Shown here piece by piece: positions 1 through 9,800 of a stretch of 16,283 nt of DNA; within the stretch, counting starts at the first letter, position 1, and each line of letters starts with the position of its first letter. Origin of the DNA: Acanthaster planci (Eukaryota > Echinodermata > Asteroidea > Valvatida > Acanthasteridae). The translations under genes and the position numbers were made by a program. Where the stretch lies: the NCBI RefSeq assembly GCF_001949145.1, contig NW_019091854.1, forward strand, positions 11,886 through 28,168, read 5' to 3'. The notes beneath the pieces were generated by a model. That model saw nothing but the letters and a program-made list of their open reading frames with translations. It made no database searches and was not told the origin of the DNA.

Positions 1-174
1 TGCCTTTTGAAATTTGACCAATTATGCCCATATAGATTCAAGTTTGGAACCCAATTATACATGCACTTCAAGAGACATATATATGGCAGCGAGATAACTG
101 CAGGGCCTATTGTCGATGCCACTGCTTCAAATGGAGGTTATACCTTTCTTGATTATGCCTTTATTGATGAATAA
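1..174 (+). CDS. Possible 3' end of a convergent plus-strand gene (57 codons, 5' partial)
   Basis: Frame 1 is open from the first base of the window to a TAA at 172-174. The other two plus-strand frames are closed by stops within it. The translation has a mixed, protein-like composition and ends in an acidic, aromatic-rich stretch (key residues GGYTFLDYAFIDE before the stop). I do not recognise the family. A near-consensus splice donor (AAG then GTAAGT) begins at 176, directly after the stop. This is either chance or an intron in the 3' untranslated region. The gene would converge tail-to-tail on the SRCR receptor gene. It is short, so chance openness cannot be excluded. Confidence 0.3.
   Translation, partial: CLLKFDQLCPYRFKFGTQLYMHFKRHIYGSEITAGPIVDATASNGGYTFLDYAFIDE
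160..165 (-). terminator. Candidate polyadenylation signal AATAAA of the SRCR receptor gene
   Basis: TTTATT on the plus strand reads AATAAA on the minus strand, about 380 nt beyond the receptor stop codon. It is the only canonical hexamer I see between the stop and the left edge. A weaker variant (AGTAAA on the minus strand, 457-462) lies only about 80 nt after the stop and is the alternative. The canonical hexamer lies inside the plus-strand open frame at 1-174, so if both genes are real their 3' ends overlap. Confidence 0.3.
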
Positions 175-541
175 GGTAAGTGATAAAAAGCATCATTTTC
201 CTATACGATAGCGTACAGATCTACGCCTACTTTTTCCAAACATCACCCTTGTGACAATGAATCAAGACAAAAAAAAAGCAATACAAAGATATACAGAGCC
301 AGAACTTATGATGAATGTGGGCCTGGCAAAAAGCCGAACCTTGTTCTTGGCTATGACCAGCAAGATGCATTGTAACTACAATCAAGTCAATTAGAAATAA
401 CTGTGACTTTGTTTGCTTAATATGGTCCAATGAAGCTTTGATGGAACATGCATTGTTTTACTTGACCTGTTTCATCATAGTCGAAATCAAAATTAATTGA
501 AGCCCCAAACACTTGTTAATTGATAATTTCCTGTTCTATTC
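175..541 (-). other. Probable 3' untranslated region of the SRCR receptor gene
   Basis: This stretch lies between the receptor stop codon at 542-544 and the candidate polyadenylation signal. It has no convincing coding frame on either strand; the one sizeable minus-strand frame (227-430) has low-complexity content and no recognisable domain. A run of nine A residues on the plus strand near 270 is the only low-complexity feature. The 3' end is inferred from the hexamer alone. Confidence 0.35.
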
Positions 542-857
542 TCACACATTCAAGGATTCGAAGCATACTTTCCCATCGAAGCACTGCTTCTCAGAGTGCA
601 CCATTATAGGTTTCATTAGCATGTAACCCTCGCAATCCTCGTCAGTCCTCGGCGGAGGTAGTGGAGGTGGTTGCTTATTGGTAGGCACCCTATAATGATC
701 TGTCTTCAAAGAGGGTTCACCCATTGGTTGGGACACGTATATAGAGGCCAGATCAGTGTACTCTGGCAAATCCTGCAAAGCTGATTGGCCACAAGATTTC
801 TCCCGGACAAATCCAGCAACTCGAACTGCAGAGGGCTGATCGGGAAAGGCTTTCCAC
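542..857 (-). CDS. Terminal exon: cytoplasmic tail with four tyrosine motifs and an SH3-type proline site
   Basis: The acceptor at 858-859 completes an Arg codon begun in the transmembrane exon (phase 2), and the frame runs to TGA at 542-544. The tail has no kinase, TIR or death domain. Its four tyrosines lie in docking-like contexts: EYTDL (Tyr codon 758-760), IYVSQ (737-739), HYRVP (692-694) and GYMLM (623-625). In vertebrates YxxQ, YxxP and YxxM are typical of STAT3, Crk-type and PI3-kinase p85 SH2 sites, and YxxL resembles an inhibitory or sorting motif. PPPLPPPR at 647-670 fits the PxxPx[KR] SH3 consensus. The first tyrosine is not a strict ITIM because proline is at -2, and the spacing of the first two does not make an ITAM. 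Binding partners are inference from motif only. Confidence 0.85.
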
Positions 858-3800
858 CTTTAATTACAAAGTTTAAGAAAAAAGTAGAAAGAGGGAGAGG
901 GTTTCGACATAAATATTTTTAAACCCACAAAATGTATAACAAAATTGATACCTTATGACTAATATAATAGCACATACAGTTTCAAAGAAGGAAAAGAACC
1001 AGGCTCAGTTTTGGGCATAGATAGACAAGGAGATATTAGAGATCGCAAACAAGGGAATTTTAGCGAGTCCTGAAATCACTCAATCGACTTAAAACATTTC
1101 ATTTCTTTTCACGTCTCTTTAGTAGAATTTTACCTCTTGCGAAGAATGATGCAAGCCAAAACCACGACAATGATGAAACTGCTTGCTGCGCTTGCAATCG
1201 CCACGAGTGGTATGCCTTTCTTCCCTATAGATAAATATAAAATTAATTGTTAAAAAGATATGTGTCGGGAACTTCTGCTGGACTGAGAGGCATTTTCACA
1301 AAAACCTATATTTCTTTTAGGAATAAAGTGTTTACCAATAGCGTGATTTTCGTCTCTGCATAAGGGCTGTTGTCCCGACCATACGAGATCTGACATACAA
1401 AATCTCGTAGCTGGCCCATCGAGCTGATATCCAGCCGGGCAGTCATACTCAACTGAGTCACCAGGAAGGTAGACAGCCTGCTGGCCTGATTCAACCATCA
1501 GCCGATCCGACTCGTTGAGCGCAAGAACGCAGTGAGCAACTAGTAAAGCAAAATGATGTCAGACAAAATTACACAAGAACTACATTCTCTGTGTGATTCC
1601 TCAGCTACATTGGTGTTTGGAGTTTTAATACATATGTTTTAATAATATAACGTTTGGAGCAGCACGCGTTTCTTACCCATTTCGCACGCTGGCCCTTCGT
1701 AGCCAGCAGGGCACTGGCAGGTAAATCCAGAGGGCGTGCTTGAACAGTTTCCACCGTTTATACACGGTCTGCTGACACAGACATCTTAACCGATGGAGAG
1801 AGAAACATTAAAGATAATTATTTAATATACATAAAACAATCTCGGGTGACGACGAACAACGTCAATCTGCATGAATATACATCGAATTCAACTTGATTTT
1901 TGACACTACCTTTGTGGCATACCGCTGGTTGCCCAGACCACGTGAAGTCTGACCGACAAAGCCTTTTAGGAGAGCCGCTGAGATAGTATCCGTCCAGACA
2001 CTCGTATTCAACAGAGTCACCAGGATGGAAGACAGCCCGCTGGTCTGATACAATCATCAAGACTCCTCCGGTGTCAGGGTTAAGCCTACATTTGGAAGCT
2101 GTTTACATAAATGTTTTAGTTTTTGATCTCGAAAAATATTGATTTACAAGATGTATTGCCGACCTTTTTAGATGTTTATTAGGGAAGAATTGCTTGATTT
2201 CAATTAAAACGAGATAAAAATCGTTCCCTGCTTCATTCGAATGGTAATAAATTTCAGCAGTGACTAATAAACCAGTGCAATGCAAAACAAACCCATGAAA
2301 TACAACCTCACCGCATCTAACTTCGGCAGCTTCCTCGAGAAAGCAATTCCATGAAGCTTTATAATGGCACTGGATCACTGCCTCCTCATAGCCTACACAA
2401 TTCAGACTGTAAGCCGTCACAACCTCGTGTTCAACACCCCTCTGAAGGACGGCAGTTGTTGAGAGAGCTTCTTCGAATCCCAGTTCCTTGCACACGACCG
2501 AAGCGCCAGTCAGGTCCCAGTTGTCATCACAGACTTTCCTCCAGGACCCTTCCAGAAATACTTCCACGCGACCTTCGTTAGCATTGATTTTATCCACCAA
2601 ACGAACTGTAAAGATAAATAATCCAAATCAAAGGAAGTTCAAATTATATGTAACACAAACAGGCTTCTCATGCATTTAAAGAAAATTCCACGATCTCAAT
2701 ATTTGAATGAAATTAAGTTTATTTCAAGGTAGTCCCATTGCATATAAAATGAAGTGAGTTTTCCCTTCATCATTTAAGACAAGCAACAAACAGTACAGTA
2801 AACGTTTATCTACAAAATTTGTTGCGAATAATTTCCATAAACTACAAGTGAATGGTACACCAATTCAATTATTAATGTAGAGCTAGACACCAGTACACAG
2901 AAATGACAGGTAAAGTTACCTCTTTTGGCACACACTATTCCCAGCGTCTCACTATAACTACAATTATTGTTTCGCCCGACACGTTGGCAGAGCTCTAGGC
3001 TGTTTTCAACGCCAGTGCACACAAACTTGTGCGGATGAATCGGCAAGCTTCTGTTGTTAGAATACTCTCCTTGTGCAATCTCAATGGCATTAGGAAACTC
3101 CATCTGCCGGCAAGCCACCGTTGCTTCCTCCCGTCTCCACGAGTTACCACAAACTGTGCCCCATTTACCGTCAAGAAAAACTTCAAGCCGGCCTTCATTT
3201 ACATCACTCCCACCAGCCAGACGAACACTGACTAAAAGAGAAAATCAATTTTTTGTCACTGAACAAAAAAGATGACAGGCTTGTCATTTTCACAGAAACA
3301 TTGAATCAGTAATGTTTTTAAAGATTTAATTTAATGGTGATTCTTATTTACTCGTACGGGTTCTCTAACCAGGCTGACTGTCAACGTTTACATCTTTATT
3401 AATAATAAGTACCAAGTAGTATTTTCGAAAAAGCATTTTTGGGCATTGTGGATACGATAGCATAATCAATGTCAAATCTACATGTAAAATTGTTTCTATT
3501 TCAACAAATACTATTGCTCAGTTGCATTAACTTTTCAATTATTTTAGATTAATTTAATATACATGTATATTGAAAGTTCTGAAACCACTTTACTCTGAAA
3601 GGGAATGTTTTCGCTAGTATTTTCACAAAGGATCGTTCTGTATACACTAAATATGGAAGGCTTCGAAAATTAAAAACATTCCATAATTTTCACATACAGG
3701 TCACATGCAAATATGAAAACAATGACATTTGGTCAAAGAAAATCTAAAAGCTCTTAGCTGTTTTTATTTTGTAGTTGTATTTCTATTTTAGCTTTTTCTT

Positions 3801-6800
3801 TGGTAGCAATACGATAATTGATGAAACTCTAAATGAAGTCGTATGGCTCTTTTTGATTACTGAATTAAGTTACATTTAAAAGGAATAACATAGTAACAAC
3901 CACTGCAGTTTTCACTATTTATTCAAAGTAAATCGTACAGAGTAGGCACTCCTGTCTTTTAATGCCAGTTATATTCCTTCTTTGGCAAGGCTTTTATTTG
4001 CTCCTTATGTACCACAAAATCTTGACCTTATGTTGCAATGAATTACTGGGAAATATCATGATCATGTTGATATGACATTTAATCAATTCACTGATTCACT
4101 CACTGCACTGTACTCCAGCATCTTCAAGATGTCTGCAGTTGTGAGTCCCAAGTCCATTGTGTCTGCAATCAAACACTGTCTTCTCATCTCCTTTGCACTC
4201 AAGATCATCTATCACTATGTCCAACCTATCACCTTGGCCGAAGGCAGCTCCTGCTAGAAAGCGAACTGCTCGTCCAAAGCCCAGTTCCTGACAGATGACA
4301 GAGGCGTCTCTAATGCCAAATTGGTCATCACAGACTGTTCCCCAGGCACCGTTGGCATATACCTCCACACGTCCTTCCATGGTGCTTGAACCGTTAGCTA
4401 AACGAACTTAAGTTAAATTTAAGACAGGTTGTGAGAAATATTTTCTAGGTATTTTGATGGCATTTCAGAAAGGAATAACTTCAGAGAATTCTGTCCAGGC
4501 CGGTCAATTCCCCCCGAAAAAACGCATTAATTGAGGGGTCAAACAACTTCAGTACTTGTGCATTTTGATCACGAACCGTCATCATTTGTAAATTTAAAAC
4601 TTTATTGAACCCGCTATGAAAAAAGTTACGTTTTCAGTATACTAAACACAACAAAAGACAAAAAGTTCAGTTCCTTCACAACTGCCCGTAATAAAAAATA
4701 ACTACTCGTTCTAACTTGTGGCACACCAAACCTTCAAAGCCTACATCCATTAACAAACGAGACTTTTATGGAGAAATGATCCAGTTTGGAACTGGGCCAA
4801 AATGATGGATTCTCCTGTCGATGCGACAGATGAGTAGGCAGACAGGTCATTGCTGACGTGGGACTTCATGTGAGAATGAAGACCGATTCGTGACGCATAC
4901 AACCGGCCACAAATGCGGCAAGGGAACGAATCCACAGAAGAGGAACTCTGTTTCCTTCTCTCCTTCTTTGCCTGAATTGCAGCAGCTCTGTTGGCTTCAA
5001 AGGCCTTTGTGCCTTGTGTACACCGGTGCCTCCAAAGAGCTCTCTCGTGGGCAGTTGCTTCCCAAGAGTTCACATCGATGTTGCAGCTCTTGGGGTTTGC
5101 CTTCAGGGTGTCTTTGTACCTCTTGAAGGGTCTTCCCTGGTCACGGCGCTCCTGCTTCAACTGTCTGTACAGCAGCATCTTTGGAATTCTGTCATCTTCC
5201 ATACGGAAAATACATCCTGCCCATCTCAGCTGGCACTTGAAGATCAAGCATTCGATGCTGGGGAGGCCATACTTTTCCAAGACCTGGGGGTTGGACATTC
5301 TGTCCCGACACCTGATGTTGCATATCTTCCGCAGACATCGTTGGTGAAACTGCTCCAGCTGCTGGATGTGCCGGCGGTAGGTAGTCCACGTCGCGCAACA
5401 ATATAGGGAAGTGTACTTAGCACACAGCTCTGTACACGGCATTCTTGGTAGAAAGTCGGATGCCGTGTCTCTGTTAATCGGTCAAAGACCACGCTTGCCT
5501 TTTCAATGCGCTGCATCCAAAGATCCACTGCTCGTAACGGGGCTACATAGGTAGCAAACCTTGTCCATAGTCTTGTTCTCTAAATGGCTGATGGCGATGG
5601 AAGGAGGTTGTGGTGCATTGGCAGCCTGTGATGGTAAGGGCTGAAACATGGCTCCAGTCTTTCCAAGACTTATCGTCAGTCCAAAAATCTGCAGGCAGCT
5701 GAGAAGCAATCGGTCATATACTGCATGTCTTCTTGGGAGTATGCAGCTAAAGCACACAGTCGCCTTTAAAGAGGAACTCGCGCAGAATGGCCTCTAGCAC
5801 TTTGGTTTTGGCTTGGAGTCTTCGCAGGTTGAAACATTTCCCATCAGTACGGAATTGGACGTTCACTCCTCTGTCACAGTGCTGAAGGTGTTGAGCAGCA
5901 TCGCTGCAAACAGAATGGAGAACAAGGTCGGGGCAAGGACACAGCTTTCCTTCACTCCGGTGCTCACTTGGAAGGGATCCAAGGCGTCACCGTTCTCTAG
6001 AATTTGGGCTTGCATGCCGTCATGGAAGGAGTCAATCAGAGCTGTGAGTTTGTCTGGACAGTCAAACTTCTGCGAAATATTCCACAGGCCGTTCCGGTTC
6101 ACGGTATCGAAGGCCTTGGTGCGATCTGCAAACACCAGGTGAAACTCTCGATCCTGCTCACGACATTTTTCCTGTATCTGACAGACAGCAAAACCATGTC
6201 GTGGTGCCCCTGCCTGCGTGAAATCCGCACTGCAATTTAGGGACGATGTTCTTAGCGACGTGCCTGGTGAGTCTGTTGAAGATGACCCTAGCGAGAACCT
6301 ACCCAGCGATGCACAGGAGTGATATCCCGCGGTGATTGTCACAAGAAGTCTTGTCTCCTTTCTTCTTGTAGATGTGAACTATGGATACATCTTTAAAGTC
6401 TTGTGGGACTTCCCCCGCTTCCCAGATGGTCCTGAACAAGGACGTCAGTCGCTGGAGGAGCAGGTCGCCTCCAACATTGTAAATGTCAGCAGGGATTCCA
6501 TCTGGTCCTGGTACCTTTCCAGGTGTTGTCTGCTTCAAAGCTTTGGCAACCTCGGCTTTACTCTCGGGTGGTCGTCCATTGACAGCTGGGTGGACTGTTC
6601 AGAAGATTTTACTGGGGTTGAACCAGATGCCTTGGGTGGGTGAACAGTGCGAAGGCCATCATGAAGTGTCTTCATGTCATGGTTCTCGGCCGCTGCTTGT
6701 AGCTCCTAAGCCCTCTTCTCCCCCAGTCGTTCTTCACCTTCTGCAGTTTCTGCTAGAGAATTTGCCTCGCCTACTGATAGTCCTGTTTTATCTTGCTGCA

Positions 6801-9800
6801 GATCTTACCGTCAAGGTGATCGTTGTGGGCCTTGTGCAGCTTGTCGATGAGCTTCTGGGTGTCTTCTTCATTCTCATCGAACCTATCTTGATGCTTCCTC
6901 CCCACGAAGCCAGAGTATTAAGAAGGAAACGAAGAAGGAAAGGAATGACCGAAGCTAAGGGCCGAAATATATCATGGCAATTTACCTGATTGAGAATGCG
7001 TTGAATAGAGTTCAGGGCTACACATTCTGGCAATATATGAAACAACCTTAAAAATTGATGTTTTCCAACAGGAAAGATCCTGAAACGAGTTGTCCGAGAT
7101 ACGAACCAAGAACACCCAAAATACTAATCCTTTTTTTCTACCCACAACATAATTATGCAAGCGTGCTTCACCAGACTTCGTTTTCCCCTTCTTTTGTGCC
7201 CATGACCACACATATTCGACGCTAAAACTGCGAAGTGATACAGGAAGCACCATAATTCATTTCGAAATTGTTCCGAACAGGGCTTTCTCTATAAATTCGA
7301 ATTTGTTTTAAATGGTGGGTAGTCGTATCGGTAGCTTCTAGGCGCCCAGTGACTACGAAAGTTGTATATTCCAACAAGAACTGGCTGCACGTGTTCAGCA
7401 AATGCAGCTTTCTAAAAACCACGTCATCTCTTGTCTCATTAAGAACGGAAGAAGGTTCCAAATACTATTTTTGATGATATCTATACTGACCATGAATTAT
7501 ACATTCTACAAAAAGTTCCATGCTTACTATGTTTTGAAAAGGTCTGAAATAACAGGACTTCAATTAACACTTGAAAACAAATATATTATCATAAAGAGCA
7601 AATCCTCGTACTAGGACACCCGTTGACCCATGTCAACGTTACAACTTATGTGTTTATAGACTATGTAGAAATGCATGGACGAACTTTATTTACCTCGTGG
7701 AGCACATACAATTTGTACCTCCTCGTCATGGGTACAAAAGCCAATTCCTGTTTCCTTTAAGATGCAGCTCTCCAGATCATACTCAACACCAGCGCAGCTG
7801 ATCTCGTATCGATGAATCCTCTGTTTACTACTTCCAAAAATCCTTCCTCTCATCACCATGGTTGCATTAGGGAATCCCATCTGTCGGCAAGCTACCGTAG
7901 CTTCCGGTTGTCCCCATGAGTGGCCACAAACCGTGCCCCATTCACCGTCGAGGAAGACTTCCAGTCGACCTTCATTACCGTTAAAACCATCAACTAGACG
8001 TACATTAGCTTGGAATACAAGATAAAAACAGCACTATAAGTGAAGGAAAATTTACAGTTTACCGATTAATAAGAATACAATATTTGAAAAGCCTTCTTTA
8101 CAATAAGTCTGTCTTCATTTCTTAAGTTTAGTGCCTAGAAAATAGGTAAGGTTTAAATTCAACTGTGACTTTTTTCTTAAGACGACGCACTGTTTTCTAA
8201 AATGTTTGCGCTTTTAGTGCCAAAACTGTCAGCCTGTCTCAAAGGGCTAATTTCTACCCACTTTCCCACAGGCTGGTGTAACGGTCAAAACTTTCCGGCT
8301 TGTCAACCTTTCCGCCTGCATTCTCTGCATGATTGAGAACATCGGATGTTGCCTAACATTTCGATTTTGCAACGTTCTTTGCTTCCAGTTCCTGTTTATC
8401 TTTAAAGGAATAAACAAGTCCGCTTTAAGACTGTATGAGTTTGAGGGCTGTACAGATTCATTACTAAGAAATTGCAAATAATATTATTGTGTATGAAGCC
8501 TCTTCAAACGTACAAACAATTTAATGCAGTGAATCCTGGGTAAGGGGGGTTTGCATGTCATTTTCCAGGCCATTTCTTTTGTTTCACGGGGTATGCACGA
8601 CGAAGGTTTCCCTGTGAAAACAGGGCAAATTGGTTGCAGCTACATAATTATATACAAAATGTTTCAAAGCAACAGATGCAAATACAGCGGTCTTTTAAAC
8701 AAGGTGCTACTACATAACTCCTGCGACCGGCATGATGTCGACTTCAATAAAGTAAACATGCACCGTTGCGCTAAATTCCCTTACTAGAGTCGTCTCCTGT
8801 GTACGCCATTTTTGCTAATTATTTGATCAAAAAGAAAGAGAGAGAAAAAAAAGGCCAACTGCAATCACCTCCCATTTACTTCTACCTCCGTTCGTGCTGC
8901 ACAGCCTGCTTTAGTCACCTTTAACTACGGGGCCTCCCCTGAGCAGGGAAAAAAAACAACCGGTCCCTGGCCAAGTGCCATTCAACTGTGTACAAACACC
9001 GTCCAGATGGGAGACATCCTGTTTTGGGTTTTTTTTGTTTTGTTTTGTTTTTTTAAAATCAACTGGTGCCTGGCTTGCCCAGGCCTTGCCTGTGACCCAT
9101 AATCGACCTTTTGAAGGCTGTCCAGCCTCTTAGAAGCTTAGTGTCTTTGCCTGGGTAATGTCCTTTGCCTGGGTCAAAGCTCACTACCTTTTCCCTTTTT
9201 TCGGATTTAATGATTTGAGGGTGCAGAGGACATCCATGTAGGAAATTGAAACCATTAGGAAGAAAATCTATGCTCAAAAATTAATAATAACGGGCTTATA
9301 AGACCGGCGTCACCACAATCCCCATATAAAGAGTTGCTGGAAATTAAAAAAAAAGACATATGAAAGGAAGAGTAAATGAATACCCTGCCTCGTGTAGATG
9401 TAAATCCCAACAGGCTGACTTGACCAGCCAGGTCAGTGATGAAGTAGATCGGCACTCAGCATAAAAATAGCGAAATTGTACATAGCTTCGCACTTTTGAG
9501 CGAACAAAACTTTGAGCGAACAAAAACTAGAAAACGAGGAGCACAAAGAGTAACATCACGGGCAATTGAAGGTCACAGCAGGGTTCAACCCAGAGACACA
9601 AATTACTAACATACCACATTGTACACCGGCATCTTCACGATGATCACAGTTGTGAATCCCGAGTCCATTGTGTCTGCACTCAAACACTGTCTTTTCATCT
9701 CCTTCGCACCTAAGATGATCCATCATTATCTCCAACCCATCACCTTGGCCGAAAGGAGCTCCTGGTAAGAACTGAACTGTTCGTCCAAAGCCCAGCTCCT

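Larger units (their letters stand above)
4750..6905 (-). mobile_element. Decayed, 5'-truncated non-LTR (LINE-type) retrotransposon in an intron
   Basis: Minus-strand fragments in several frames line up in the order of a LINE second open frame. They are an upstream linker (about 6650-6905, with internal stops; key residues [12 protein letters not shown] and ENHDMK), reverse transcriptase fingers and palm (5757-6538), a connection region (5244-5528) and a C-terminal domain with a zinc finger (4750-5442). No endonuclease domain is visible, so the copy is 5' truncated, as is usual for LINEs. At least three or four frameshifts and several stops make it inactive. The clade is uncertain: I compare it with CR1/Jockey/RTE-like elements common in invertebrates. 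It is inserted in the sense orientation of the receptor gene. Left and right ends are approximate and no target-site duplication was identified. Confidence 0.88.

Noticed and set aside
737-760. First two tail tyrosines as an ITAM.
   Set aside because: The spacing is too short and the second motif ends in Gln, not Leu or Ile; the first is also not a strict ITIM because proline is at -2.
2351-3275. Plus-strand frames over the SRCR exons at 2312-2605 and 2920-3231.
   Set aside because: Antisense shadows of coding exons; the minus strand has the full cysteine pattern and splice sites.
4890-6989. Several plus-strand frames of 78 to 168 codons across the retroelement region.
   Set aside because: They are antisense to the clear minus-strand reverse transcriptase and zinc-finger matches and have no domain of their own.
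8825-8853. A/G-rich stretch as a retroelement tail or polypyrimidine tract.
   Set aside because: It is simple low complexity with no adjacent element or exon to which it could belong.
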